A DNA stretch of 64,000 nt from Mycobacteroides franklinii (GCF_002013895.1 NZ_MAFQ01000017.1:1-64000), one strand, 5' to 3'; positions 1 to 8,731 are shown, counted from the first letter of the stretch. The notes: generated from the letters alone by a model not told the origin. Made by a program: numbers and translations.

Positions 1-370
1 GGACGTGTTCCTCGCCGATATCGCCGCGCCCCAACGCCTCGGCGGTGCGCGGTAGGACAGGCGCCAACACCTCACCGGTGATCGCCCGCCGCGGGGCGAG
101 CTGCTGCGCATCGGCGATCCGGCGCCGCGCCGCACCCTTACCGATATGCAGCCGCCGCGACAACACATCCGCATGCGACGTGCCCCCAAGCTCTACCGGG
201 GACGCCTCACCCGTCACCTTCGGAACCAAACCCACACCGCGGGCGGACAATCGGCGCTGCACAACCTCCAGGCGCGCCAACACCGTCAACGCCTCAGCGG
301 CGGTGAGCGCATCGACCGAATCAGCGCAGAAGGCATCAACCGCCGCCTCCAACACCCCGATCGAACTCAT
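1..370 (-). CDS. DUF222 / 13E12-repeat family protein, N-terminal part (runs off left edge)
   Basis: An open frame reads leftwards from an ATG at 370-368 to the window edge without a stop, giving about 123 residues (MSSIGVLEAAVDAFCADSVD at the start). The N-terminus, with its early Ala-rich helix, a middle segment LGGTSHADVLSRRLHIGKG and an RRIADAQ segment, matches the DUF222 region of the mycobacterial 13E12 repeat family. Full-length members are 400-500 residues and usually end in an HNH nuclease domain, which would lie outside the window. These genes occur in many near-identical copies in mycobacteria and their role is not settled. Only the N-terminal region is visible, so the HNH domain is inferred. 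Confidence 0.75.
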   Translation of the reverse strand, partial: MSSIGVLEAAVDAFCADSVDALTAAEALTVLARLEVVQRRLSARGVGLVPKVTGEASPVELGGTSHADVLSRRLHIGKGAARRRIADAQQLAPRRAITGEVLAPVLPRTAEALGRGDIGEEHV

Positions 371-454
371 GTTCGAATTATAGAGACACCCGCCGACAAA
401 ACCGTCGAGTTTGTGACAGATGAAACTACTGCGGCACAAGTGAATTGGAGCAGA

Positions 455-1633
455 TCAGCGATTGAGGTTCACCACAAACTGCTGCACGTTGTACGGGTTG
501 TTGAGGTCGGTGTTCCACTGACTGACCAGGATGATCGTCCGGTCCAGCGTCGAGCCGGGCACGATGTAACCGCCATAGTTCTGCGGGACGTCGGCCTGGG
601 TGGCGACGATGGTCAGTGCACTGTTATCCGGATTCAGTACCTGGGTCGGGTCATCGGCGACACGGACCTCTATGTTTCCCGTGTCCGCATTGAACCCGGA
701 CAGCACGGACTTACCGTCGATCTCTCGCAGGCTGATCTCGCCGTAGCGGTCATCGGACAGCGGGGTGGGTGCCACATCCCATTTCCAATCCCCGTCGTCG
801 CCGATTCCCCATGCATGCCACCAGTTTCGGTCGGTGAACTTTTCGGCGGGCACTCGGTAAAGCCAGACGGGACGCTGCCTGTCGAATCCGTCGGCGACGA
901 TATAGACCCAACCATCGGCGGCCTGGTATCCGCTGATCTGTGTCTGGTTCCCGTCCTGCCAGTCAGCTCCGCGTAATGAACCGGGCACCGTGGGCCAGTG
1001 GGGGTTGTCCGGGTCGATGCGAACCAGCCGCGTATCGATGGGTTCCAGGTTGTTGACATTGGCGATGAGGGCGTAGTCGATGCCGTACACCGAGATGGTG
1101 CCTGCGGGCAGCTGGCTGTTGGCCTGTGGTGGCCTGGCATCCGCGTACAGGGTGCCGTTCCCGCCGAACGAACGGTCGAACTGAATGAGATCGCTGAGCG
1201 TGCCGGGCCGGACATGTAGGCCCAACGAGGGGCTCCAGGCTCCCTGAAAGGCGCCGTTACCGGCAAAGGTGTCGCCGGCGAGCGCAACCTGACCGCTGGG
1301 GGCTATCTCGCAGAGGTCGGTGGCGCCGGCGCCGAGTGCCGCGGTGGGTGAATCTGTTCCCGCGATGGGGCCCAGATTGATGGCGGTTCCGGGATCGGGC
1401 TGCGGAGGCGCCGCCCTGTCGATGGAGAATCCCTGGACATTCGCGCGTGGTGGCAATGGCGGTGCAGGGCTTTTGGTGAGCGCAAACGGGGGAGGCTGTC
1501 GCTTCACGGGCTTCTTGGTGGCGGCGGCGCGTTTGCGGGGCGGAGCTGCTTTGGCTGCTGCAGCCTTGCGTGCCGGGGCGGCCTTCTTCGCCGGGCGCGG
1601 TTTGGCATTCTTGCTGTCTACAGGATCGGACAT
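455..1633 (-). CDS. DUF4185-containing protein with Lys/Ala-rich basic N-terminal tail
   Basis: A 392-residue protein of unknown function. Residues 1 to about 47 are an Ala/Lys/Arg/Pro tail (repeated PAKKAAP- and KAAPPRKR-like units) resembling the tails of mycobacterial HupB or histone H1. About 20 Pro-rich residues follow, then a beta-rich region from roughly residue 65 to the end with the character of DUF4185 proteins (GDTFAGNG, GYQAADGWVYIVADGF and a C-terminal ILVSQWNTDLNNPY). No signal peptide or membrane segment is evident. The ATG at 1633 has an AGGGGG-type ribosome site upstream. The C-terminus resembles that of the second DUF4185 region in the window, fused to Maf at 9388-11085. The domain name is recalled from family knowledge; the function is unknown. 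Confidence 0.7.
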   Translation of the reverse strand: MSDPVDSKNAKPRPAKKAAPARKAAAAKAAPPRKRAAATKKPVKRQPPPFALTKSPAPPLPPRANVQGFSIDRAAPPQPDPGTAINLGPIAGTDSPTAALGAGATDLCEIAPSGQVALAGDTFAGNGAFQGAWSPSLGLHVRPGTLSDLIQFDRSFGGNGTLYADARPPQANSQLPAGTISVYGIDYALIANVNNLEPIDTRLVRIDPDNPHWPTVPGSLRGADWQDGNQTQISGYQAADGWVYIVADGFDRQRPVWLYRVPAEKFTDRNWWHAWGIGDDGDWKWDVAPTPLSDDRYGEISLREIDGKSVLSGFNADTGNIEVRVADDPTQVLNPDNSALTIVATQADVPQNYGGYIVPGSTLDRTIILVSQWNTDLNNPYNVQQFVVNLNR

Positions 1634-1704
1634 AATTACCCCCTGTTGGCGACGTATACCGACGTCACCAAAATTACCGCTAGCTGACGCGTTCCGCTTG
1701 CTGA

Positions 1705-2694
1705 TTAGCCGAGGTCACCGACCTCGGCGACAATCTCCAGCGACCGTAGCTGCAGTTTTCGATCGGGTGCGTTGGGCACCACGATGAGCTCGTCGGCGTC
1801 GGCCAACTGCGCAAAATCGTCTAAGTAGGCGCCCACCTGATCCGGTGTCCCGACCGCGAAATACTTCGTCATCGCCTGAATCTGCTGTCCAGCAGGAGAA
1901 TTCAGGGCAGCGAGGGCCTCGTCGTCGGTAAGGAGGGGGCCGCCGCCGCGATGCAGGAAAAGCTTGGCGCGTTCGATCAACGCCGCGCGATGCTGATCCT
2001 GTGCGGTGGCCTCGTCGTCTGCGGCGATCACGTTGACGCCAGCGATGACATAGGGGGCATCGAGCTGCTCGGAGGGTTGGAATTCCCGTCGGTACAGCGC
2101 GACAGCGTCCTGCAGGGCAGGGGGTGCGAAGTGCGAGGCGAAACCATAGGGCAGGCCCAGTACCGCGGCCAGCTTCGCGCCGAACAGCGATGACCCGAGG
2201 ATGTAGAGCGGTACGTGCGTCCCGCGCCCGGGTGTCGCGGTCACACCGGGAACGCGGCTCTGCTCGCCCAGGTATGCCTGCAACTCGATGACGTCCTGCG
2301 GAAAATGCTCGGCGTCGCCGGGACCATGCCGCAGCGCGCGCAGCGTCACCTGATCCGTCCCCGGCGCGCGGCCTAGCCCCAGATCAATACGCCCGGGATG
2401 CAGTGTTTCGAGCGTGCCGAACTGCTCGGCGATCTGCAGGGGGGAGTGGTTGGGCAGCATGATGCCGCCCGCGCCCAGCCGGATAGTCGAGGTCTGTGTG
2501 GCCACGTGGCCGATCAGGACGCTCGTCGCCGACGACGCGATGGAGCGCATGTTGTGATGTTCGGCGTACCAGACCCGATGAAACCCCAGCGCTTCGGCGT
2601 GCCGGGCAATCTCCACGCTGGCAGCGAAGCTCTCTGCCACCGTTTCGTGCGGCGCCACCCGCGCCAGATCCAGTATCGATAAAGGTCTTGCCAT
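1705..2694 (-). CDS. LLM-class flavin-dependent oxidoreductase (luciferase-like monooxygenase)
   Basis: A 329-residue bacterial-luciferase-fold protein. Hallmarks are the N-terminal strand LSILDLARV, the RVWYAEHH segment near residue 45, LGAGGIMLPNHSPLQIAEQF, and the LDLGLGRAPG-type segment LGLGRAPGTD. These match the MsnO8/YhbW-like single-component branch of the LLM family, which uses FMNH2 or F420H2. Substrate and cofactor cannot be assigned from sequence. I chose the ATG at 2694 (MARPLSILDL) over an upstream in-frame ATG at 2706, because family members begin at this point. It is divergent from the DUF6285 gene across a 68-bp gap that must hold both promoters. Confidence 0.85.
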   Translation of the reverse strand: MARPLSILDLARVAPHETVAESFAASVEIARHAEALGFHRVWYAEHHNMRSIASSATSVLIGHVATQTSTIRLGAGGIMLPNHSPLQIAEQFGTLETLHPGRIDLGLGRAPGTDQVTLRALRHGPGDAEHFPQDVIELQAYLGEQSRVPGVTATPGRGTHVPLYILGSSLFGAKLAAVLGLPYGFASHFAPPALQDAVALYRREFQPSEQLDAPYVIAGVNVIAADDEATAQDQHRAALIERAKLFLHRGGGPLLTDDEALAALNSPAGQQIQAMTKYFAVGTPDQVGAYLDDFAQLADADELIVVPNAPDRKLQLRSLEIVAEVGDLG

Positions 2695-2762
2695 GACTTC
2701 GAGCAACCGCCGGCGTTTCTTCGCTATTCCCCCGTGGGACCCACCATAGAAGGTACAAACAG

Positions 2763-3020
2763 ATGGTGCCCTTCATTCCGACCGCAGCGGAACTGGCGGG
2801 TGCTCTCGCCGAACTGCTCGACGACCTCCAATCGGAGCTGCCCTCGTCCTCGGTGCATCGCGCCCGCGTGGGCGCCAACATCGCCAGGATTCTGCAGCGA
2901 GAACTGACCCTGCCGACGGTGTCGCCCGCCGAGGATCCTTCCTGGGAGAATTTGGTCGAGGCCGTACGCACCGAACTGGCCGTGGTCAAACCCGGCTACG
3001 ACAGCTGGGCGGGCGAGTGA
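2763..3020 (+). CDS. DUF6285-domain small protein
   Basis: An 85-residue mostly helical protein (MVPFIPTAAELAGALAELLD at the start, ending KPGYDSWAGE). The size and pattern fit the DUF6285 family, which typically sits directly beside an aminoglycoside-phosphotransferase-like gene and an acyl-CoA dehydrogenase gene, the arrangement seen here. Its stop overlaps the GTG start of the phosphotransferase by 4 bp, indicating translational coupling. The molecular role is unknown; a small partner or regulator of the phosphotransferase is the simplest guess. Confidence 0.65.
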   Translation: MVPFIPTAAELAGALAELLDDLQSELPSSSVHRARVGANIARILQRELTLPTVSPAEDPSWENLVEAVRTELAVVKPGYDSWAGE

Positions 3021-4006
3021 GCGATCTCTCCGAGGGGCTTACCCGCTACCTGCGGGACGAGTTCGGCAAGGAATTCACGGTCTCGGGTGTCGTCGGGGTC
3101 TCGGCCGGGGCACGACGGCGAAATGTGCTGCTGGATGCGACGTTCGAGGGCGAGACTCTAGAATTGGTGGCGACGATTGTGCCCGCCGTCGTACAGCAGG
3201 TACCGGTGAGCAGCGAGGCCGGAGTGCGTGAGCTGGCGCGGAGCAATGGTGTTCCGGTGCCGCGGGTGCGCGGTGTCTGTTCGGAGTCCTCGTATGTGGG
3301 TTCGCCCTTCATGATCTCTGAGCGCATTGCGGGAGAGACAGTGCCGCGCAAGGTTATTCGGCTGGTGCAAGCCCAGGGCAGCGGTGATCTGGTCGCCCGC
3401 CAGCTCGGTGCGGCAATGGGACGGCTGCACGGGATCGACCCGGCGATGGCGCCGCCCGACCTGCCCGGCGATCCGGAGTCCGAGCCCGCGGTCGTGATGT
3501 TGGAGCAGATGCGCGAGGGAGTTGCGGGACTGCTCGCGGATCGGCCGGTGTTCCAGCGCACGCTGTCCTGGCTCACCGAACGCATGCCCGGACCGCCTAC
3601 TCGACGGTGCCTGGTGCATACCGACATTCGCAACGGCAATGTCATCGTCGGCGAGGACGGGCTACGTGCCGTACTGGATTGGGAAGGCACCACCCGCTTT
3701 GGCGACCCCATGCGCGATGTGGGTTGGACGGCGCTGCGCATGTGGCGATTTGGTCTCGACGACCGTGAGTTCGGCGGCTTCGCGGGTCGCGACGTGTTCG
3801 TGCCGGCCTACGAAGAATCCGGTGGGACCTTCGACTTCGAGCGATTCCAGTGGTGGAAGGTCCTGGGCACCCTGTGGTGGGGTGTTGGCCTTGCCGCACA
3901 GGCGAAGTCGTACCTGGACGGGAGTGTCCGAGACATCGTGATGGCTGCCAGTGGCCGACGGATACCCGAGATCGAATGGGACCTGTTGATGTTGACCAAA
4001 CCATAG
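3017..4006 (+). CDS. APH-fold phosphotransferase family protein (ACAD10/11 kinase-like)
   Basis: A 329-residue kinase-like protein starting at GTG 3017. The catalytic loop HTDIRNGNVIV near residue 200 (H-x-D-x-R-x3-N) and the following VLDWEGTTRFGDPMRDVGW, carrying the metal-binding Asp, are intact. The N-lobe shows SPFMISERIAGE before the hinge. In ACAD10/ACAD11 and bacterial operons this kinase works with an acyl-CoA dehydrogenase to phosphorylate hydroxyacyl-CoA before elimination. The immediately downstream acyl-CoA dehydrogenase makes that role more likely than antibiotic modification. Substrate is not determinable from sequence. Confidence 0.8.
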   Translation: MSDLSEGLTRYLRDEFGKEFTVSGVVGVSAGARRRNVLLDATFEGETLELVATIVPAVVQQVPVSSEAGVRELARSNGVPVPRVRGVCSESSYVGSPFMISERIAGETVPRKVIRLVQAQGSGDLVARQLGAAMGRLHGIDPAMAPPDLPGDPESEPAVVMLEQMREGVAGLLADRPVFQRTLSWLTERMPGPPTRRCLVHTDIRNGNVIVGEDGLRAVLDWEGTTRFGDPMRDVGWTALRMWRFGLDDREFGGFAGRDVFVPAYEESGGTFDFERFQWWKVLGTLWWGVGLAAQAKSYLDGSVRDIVMAASGRRIPEIEWDLLMLTKP

Positions 4007-4035
4007 ACGAAGTCATAGGTGCCGGAAGGAACCAG

Positions 4036-5298
4036 ATGAATTTTGAACTGCCGCCCGAGCTTGTTGATTACCTGGCCGAGCTCGACGCGTTCATCGACCG
4101 TGAGATCGTCCCCCTCGAACAGGCCGATGACAACATCCGATTCTTCGATCACCGGCGCGAAGACGCCCGAACCGATTGGGACCGTGGCGGTCTGCCCAAC
4201 GGTGAGTGGGAGGCACTGCTGGGAGAGGCTCGCAGGCGTGCCGATGCCGCAGGGCACTTTCGGTACCCGTTTCCCGCGGAATTCGGCGGACGGGGCGGAT
4301 CCAACCTGGATATGGCCGTCATTCGTGAGCACCTGGCGCGGCGTGGTCTCGGACTGCACTGCGATCTGCAGAACGAACACGCCATCGTCGGCAACAACGT
4401 GGGGCTGCTGCTCATGTTGGAGTACGGCTCCGCAGAGCAGAAGGCCGACTGGGTGGAGGGACTCGCCAGCGGCACCAAGGTCTTCGCATTCGGCATCACC
4501 GAGCCCGAACACGGCTCCGATGCCACACACATGGAAACCCGTGCGGTCAGGGATGGATCGGACTGGATCATCAACGGCGAGAAGACCTGGAATACCGGTG
4601 TGCACATCGCCGATGCCGACCTGATATTCGCCCGCACCTCCGGTGAACCCGGCGACGGGCGGGGCATCACCGCCTTCCTGGTACCCGCAGATGCCCCTGG
4701 ATTCAAGGTCGAGGAATACCTCTGGACCTTCAACATGCCGACCGACCACGCCCACATATCGCTGACCGACGTGCGGGTGCCCGATTCGGCGATCTTCGGC
4801 GGAGAGGGGCGCGGGCTCGGCGTGGTACAGCACTTCTTCAACGAGAACCGGATCAGGCAGGCCGCCTCCAGTCTTGGCGCGGCACAGTTCTGCATCGACC
4901 GGTCCATCGAGTACGCCAAGGAGCGCAAGCCGTTTGGGAAACCTCTGGCATCCAACCAGGCCATCCAGTTCCCTCTGGTTGAGCTGCAGACCCAGTGCGA
5001 GATGCTGCGGGCGCTGATCCACAAGACCGCCTGGTCCATGGACACCTATGGTCCGTTCTCCGTCTCCGAACAGGTGTCCATGTGCAACTACGTCGCCAAC
5101 CGGCTGTGCTGCGAGGCCGCGGACCGCGCCATGCAGGTGCACGGCGGGATGGGCTACTCGCGGCACCTGCCGTTCGAACACATCTACCGACACCATCGGC
5201 GTTACCGGATCACCGAGGGCGCCGAGGAGATTCAGATGCGTAGGGTAGCTGGGTACATGTTCGGCTTCATGAGTCAGAAGGCACCCAAGGGGGTTTAG
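4036..5298 (+). CDS. Acyl-CoA dehydrogenase family protein
   Basis: A 420-residue flavoprotein. Family features in order are an N-terminal helical domain, FAFGITEPEHGSDATHMETRA (flavin/substrate strand), WIINGEKTWNTGVHIADADL, a C-terminal YAKERKPFGKPLASNQAIQF, and QVHGGMGYSRHLPFEHIYRHHRRYRITEGAEEIQ split across the last helices. I start at ATG 4036, preceded by GGAAGGA at 4023-4029; a longer frame to 3850 merely overlaps the phosphotransferase. It belongs to the ACAD10/11-like long-chain group commonly paired with a phosphotransferase. It likely oxidises a CoA-bound acyl or hydroxyacyl substrate in the same pathway as the upstream kinase. Confidence 0.88.
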   Translation: MNFELPPELVDYLAELDAFIDREIVPLEQADDNIRFFDHRREDARTDWDRGGLPNGEWEALLGEARRRADAAGHFRYPFPAEFGGRGGSNLDMAVIREHLARRGLGLHCDLQNEHAIVGNNVGLLLMLEYGSAEQKADWVEGLASGTKVFAFGITEPEHGSDATHMETRAVRDGSDWIINGEKTWNTGVHIADADLIFARTSGEPGDGRGITAFLVPADAPGFKVEEYLWTFNMPTDHAHISLTDVRVPDSAIFGGEGRGLGVVQHFFNENRIRQAASSLGAAQFCIDRSIEYAKERKPFGKPLASNQAIQFPLVELQTQCEMLRALIHKTAWSMDTYGPFSVSEQVSMCNYVANRLCCEAADRAMQVHGGMGYSRHLPFEHIYRHHRRYRITEGAEEIQMRRVAGYMFGFMSQKAPKGV

Positions 5299-5822
5299 TG
5301 ACCCGCTCAGCGGTACGGGCGTCGCCGCCCATCGTGGTGGTCATGGGCGTGGCAGGGGTGGGCAAGACCACGGTCGCGCGGCTGCTGGCGCAGCGGTTGG
5401 ATGCCCCCTATGCCGAGGGCGACGACTTTCACCCCGAGGCGAATATCGCCAAGATGGCGGCGGGCATCGCGCTGGACGACGCCGATCGCGGGCCCTGGCT
5501 GCAGCGGATCGCCGAATGGATGTCGGAGCGCGGACACGAGGGGACCAGCGCGGTGGTCACCTGCTCGGCGCTCAAGCGCCGTTACCGGGACATTCTCCGT
5601 ACCGGATGGCCGGATGCGTTCTTCTTGCACCTGACCGGGGACCGGACCCTGGTCGGTGACCGGATGTCGCATCGTGCAGGACATTTCATGCCCACGTCCT
5701 TGTTGGATTCGCAGTTCGAGATCCTTGAACCACTACAGCCGGACGAGAAGGGTGCCGTGCTGGATGTCGGTACCGGACCGGATGAACTGGTGGCGGAGGC
5801 GTTGAAGCAGCTCGGCGCATGA
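5298..5822 (+). CDS. gntK: Gluconate kinase
   Basis: A 174-residue P-loop kinase of the GntK/shikimate-kinase-like group. Walker A is GVAGVGKTT at residues 17-25. GDDFHP, which contacts gluconate, follows near residue 41, and CSALKRRYRD and GHFMPTSLLDSQFEILE are typical of the family. It phosphorylates D-gluconate to 6-phosphogluconate for the pentose phosphate pathway. The GTG start shares one base with the stop of the acyl-CoA dehydrogenase gene, and its own stop overlaps the permease start, so all five genes from 2763 probably form one transcript. Confidence 0.92.
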   Translation: MTRSAVRASPPIVVVMGVAGVGKTTVARLLAQRLDAPYAEGDDFHPEANIAKMAAGIALDDADRGPWLQRIAEWMSERGHEGTSAVVTCSALKRRYRDILRTGWPDAFFLHLTGDRTLVGDRMSHRAGHFMPTSLLDSQFEILEPLQPDEKGAVLDVGTGPDELVAEALKQLGA

Positions 5823-7207
5823 CCGCCGGCCTGCTGCTACTGGCTGAACCGGCAAAGATCCCGCACACCACCAGTGATGTCCGGCTGCTTACCGCCGTCG
5901 TGCTGAGCATCGGCGTGATCATCCTGCTGATCACCCGGCTCAAGCTGCATCCGTTCCTGGCTCTGCTGTTGGGGTCGGGGACACTCGCCGCCGTCGCGAG
6001 CGTCCCGTTCGACAAACTGCTGGGCTCCTTTGTGACGGGCTTCGGCTCGACCATTGCGGGCGTTGGGCTGCTTATCGGGTTGGGGGCCATGCTCGGCCGT
6101 CTACTGGCCGATTCCGGCGGGGCGAACATCGTGGCCGATGCCGTGCTCGCACGGTCCAGCCCGCGCATGCTGCCGTGGGCGGTGGCCCTGATAGCCGCGG
6201 TGTTGGGGTTACCACTGTTCTTCGAAGTGGGTGTGGTGCTTCTGATTCCGATCGTGCTCTTGGTGGCGCGCCGGGGAAATGTGCCGCTGCTGCGGGTGGG
6301 AATCCCCGCGCTCGCGGGTCTGTCGGTGTTGCACGGATTGGTTCCGCCGCACCCGGGTCCGTTGGTGGCGGTGGATGCGTTGAAGGCGGATCTGGGGGTC
6401 ACCCTGGCGTTTGGCCTTGTGGCGGCTGTGCCGACCTTGATCGTGGCGGGGCCGCTTTACGCGCGGGTGGCGGAGCGCTGGGTGGGGCCGTTGGCCATTC
6501 CCACCACGACGGCACCGGAGGCCGAGCGCGCGGGACCCGCTCCCAGCGTTGCCGCCGTGCTGGCGACCATCTTGCTTCCGGTGTCGTTGATGCTGGCGAA
6601 GGCGCTCTCCGATGTCGTCATCGATAACCCGAAATCATTGGTGCAGAGGATTTTGGACACGGCCGGCACACCTCTGGTGGCGCTGCTGGCGGCGACCCTG
6701 GTGGCGATGGTGACGCTGGGTAGGGCTTCGGGGCTCGACCGTACGGGCGTATCGGGGGTCATCGAGAAATCACTGGGACCCATCGCGGGCATTGTCTTCA
6801 TCGTCGGCGCTGGAGGTGGATTCAAGCAGACCCTCATCGACGTGGGGGTGGGGGACGCCGTCAGCAGTTGGTCGGAGAAATGGCAGATCCCCGCGCTGGT
6901 GCTCGGCTGGCTCATCGCCGTGCTCATTCGGTTGGCCACCGGGTCGGCGACGGTTGCCACCATCACCGCCGCCGGCATCGTCTCGCCACTGGCGGCCGAC
7001 ATGTCCACCGCCCATGTGGCGCTGCTGGTCCTCGCCGTGGGCGCCGGGTCACTCTTCTTCTCTCACGTGAACGACGCCGGATTCTGGCTCGTGAAGGAGT
7101 ATTTCGGGATGACCGTGGGCCAGACGCTCAAGTCGTGGTCGGTGATGGAAACGCTGATCTCGGTCGTCGGCTTCGCGATGGTGCTGCTGCTGAGCGCCTT
7201 CGTCTAG
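5819..7207 (+). CDS. gntP: GntP-family gluconate:H+ symporter
   Basis: A 462-residue integral membrane protein with about 12 hydrophobic segments. The family-typical GLPLFFEVGVVLLIPI and LHGLVPPHPGPLVAVDAL lie near residues 135-185. GSATVATITAAGIVSP and SLFFSHVNDAGFWLVKEYFG lie in the C-terminal half. It imports gluconate for the kinase encoded just upstream (4-bp ATGA overlap). The stop codon lies in a CTAG shared with the stop of the convergent methyltransferase gene. Confidence 0.93.
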   Translation: MTAGLLLLAEPAKIPHTTSDVRLLTAVVLSIGVIILLITRLKLHPFLALLLGSGTLAAVASVPFDKLLGSFVTGFGSTIAGVGLLIGLGAMLGRLLADSGGANIVADAVLARSSPRMLPWAVALIAAVLGLPLFFEVGVVLLIPIVLLVARRGNVPLLRVGIPALAGLSVLHGLVPPHPGPLVAVDALKADLGVTLAFGLVAAVPTLIVAGPLYARVAERWVGPLAIPTTTAPEAERAGPAPSVAAVLATILLPVSLMLAKALSDVVIDNPKSLVQRILDTAGTPLVALLAATLVAMVTLGRASGLDRTGVSGVIEKSLGPIAGIVFIVGAGGGFKQTLIDVGVGDAVSSWSEKWQIPALVLGWLIAVLIRLATGSATVATITAAGIVSPLAADMSTAHVALLVLAVGAGSLFFSHVNDAGFWLVKEYFGMTVGQTLKSWSVMETLISVVGFAMVLLLSAFV

Positions 7208-7956
7208 CCCTTTATGGCGCTGACGAACTGCGATAGGCCGCGGACTTCCTGATCGATATCCCGGAAATCCGCTGCGCGCAGCACCGATGTGATGTCGGAC
7301 CGGTCGAAGCTGTGCAGGCCGCCCAGCGCGGCCAGTGTGACGGACACCGACCGCAGCGGCGCAGGGCCACGGGTGCAGCTTGTCATCACCGCGATACGGC
7401 CGCCCGGAGTCAGAACCCGCATCATCTCGTCGAGAACCTTGAAAGGCTCGGGCACCAAATAGAGTGCGGCAAAACAGCACACCGCATCGAAGCTCCCGTC
7501 ATCGAAGGGCAGGGTGCGCGCGTCCGCACGTATGTAGCCGACACTGTCGGCCACATTGGTCCGGACCGCGCGTCGCAGCATGGGTTCGGAGAAGTCGAGC
7601 CCGACCGCCAGTCCTTCCTGGTCCAGTTGTCGCCCAAGGTATTTCGTAAAATTTCCGGGCCCGCAGGCGACATCCAGCAGTCGCTGGGTGCCCCTCAGCT
7701 GCAAGGCTGCCGCCGCGCGGCGTCGTTCGGCAGCAGGGGTGATGCCGGTGTAGGCGACGGTCTGGCCCCAGCGCCATGGCCCCTCGTAGACCGCGACCAC
7801 CGCGGGATTGTTCATGGCGCGCTGTGCACCGCGCTGGGGCTGGTCCGAGGGCGGCGGCAGCAGATCCAGGTACCCGGCCGTGGAATGCGCGCTGCCACTG
7901 AGTGCGTCGGGCCGGACGATCGCGCGGAGCCGATCCAGTGTCGTCGTGGTCGTCAT
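7204..7956 (-). CDS. Class I SAM-dependent methyltransferase
   Basis: A 250-residue protein with SAM motif I LLDVACGPGNFT at about 93-104, acidic motif II VGLDFSEPML, motif IV DGSFDAVCCFAALYL and post-motif RVLTPGGRIAVMTS. The N-terminal 80 residues resemble the lead region of UbiE/COQ5-like (Methyltransf_11) proteins of mycobacteria. The substrate is unknown. The ATG at 7956 overlaps the stop of the upstream dienelactone hydrolase gene and is preceded by a strong AGGAGG inside that gene, so the two are co-translated. Confidence 0.85.
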   Translation of the reverse strand: MTTTTTLDRLRAIVRPDALSGSAHSTAGYLDLLPPPSDQPQRGAQRAMNNPAVVAVYEGPWRWGQTVAYTGITPAAERRRAAAALQLRGTQRLLDVACGPGNFTKYLGRQLDQEGLAVGLDFSEPMLRRAVRTNVADSVGYIRADARTLPFDDGSFDAVCCFAALYLVPEPFKVLDEMMRVLTPGGRIAVMTSCTRGPAPLRSVSVTLAALGGLHSFDRSDITSVLRAADFRDIDQEVRGLSQFVSAIKG

Positions 7957-8663
7957 GTGGCCTCCTGTAGCCGGTTGTCGTCGCGAAGATGTTCAGCGAA
8001 AAAGGTGTAGACCCGTTGCCATGCGTGCGCCTCCGCTTCGGGGGAGTATCCGAATCCGGCGATTCGCATCAGCGGCTGCATCGGTAGTTGGTTGGCGAAG
8101 CTGTGCCCCGCGTCGTAGGTTTTGATGTCGTGCTCGATGTCATGGGCGTCCAATGCTTTTCGCAGCCGGGGCTCACCGCGGGGCACGAATGGGTCCCGTG
8201 TTGCCAGGCTTGCGACGACGGGACACGATCCCTCGAAATGATCCCCGTAGGGGCCGGGCATCGCACCGTAGAAGGGCGCGGCGGCATCGAACCCCTTGGT
8301 CGCGGTGATCATCACGAATCCGCCCCCCATGCAGAAGCCGGCCACCCCGACTGACGGTGTGGTGTACGGCAATGCTTGGACGTAGTCACGCGCGGCCATT
8401 ACCTCCTCGACAGCCCGCCCGCGACGAGTCGCGAGATTGGTCAACACCCTGGCGATGCAACGGATCCGGCCCCGTGAATACAGATCGGGGGCCAGGGCGA
8501 CGTAGCCGTTGGACGCCACGTTCTTGGTAATGCGGCGCAGGTCGGGGGTCGATCCGTTGATGTCGTGAAGCACCACGATCGACGGCCAGGGGCCATCACC
8601 CTCGGGTGTTTCCAGAATCGCGTCGATCTCCCCATTGGGGGTGGGTATTCGGATGTCGGTCAT
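7953..8663 (-). CDS. Dienelactone hydrolase family protein
   Basis: A 236-residue alpha/beta hydrolase. The nucleophile elbow GFCMGG places Cys at residue 111, the hallmark of dienelactone hydrolases. The acid (ATRDPFVP) and histidine (AGHSFAN) of the triad are present, as is the N-terminal VVLHDINGS loop. It is probably a carboxymethylenebutenolidase-like hydrolase of lactones or esters; no aromatic ring-cleavage genes are adjacent, so the native substrate is open. It is divergent from the TetR gene at 8732, which is its likely regulator. Confidence 0.87.
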   Translation of the reverse strand: MTDIRIPTPNGEIDAILETPEGDGPWPSIVVLHDINGSTPDLRRITKNVASNGYVALAPDLYSRGRIRCIARVLTNLATRRGRAVEEVMAARDYVQALPYTTPSVGVAGFCMGGGFVMITATKGFDAAAPFYGAMPGPYGDHFEGSCPVVASLATRDPFVPRGEPRLRKALDAHDIEHDIKTYDAGHSFANQLPMQPLMRIAGFGYSPEAEAHAWQRVYTFFAEHLRDDNRLQEAT

Positions 8664-8689
8664 GCCCGCCTGGCCTCCATGGAATAATT

Positions 8690-8714
8690 ATTTAACACTG
8701 ACGTCAAATTAAAT
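8690..8714. promoter_or_regulatory. Candidate TetR operator in the divergent intergenic region
   Basis: The 68-bp gap between the divergent hydrolase and TetR genes is AT-rich. It contains a perfect 8-bp palindrome TGACGTCA at 8699-8706. Outside it lie ATTTAA (8690-8695) and TTAAAT (8709-8714), forming an outer inverted repeat with nearly the same centre. Its position between a TetR gene and its divergent neighbour suggests an autoregulatory operator. This is a by-eye prediction. Confidence 0.45.
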
Positions 8715-8731
8715 GAAAGGTATGCTCCGGC

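Noticed and set aside
146..976. Long plus-strand frame across the left end
   Set aside because: It is antisense to the DUF222 fragment and the DUF4185 gene, has no family resemblance and no ribosome site.
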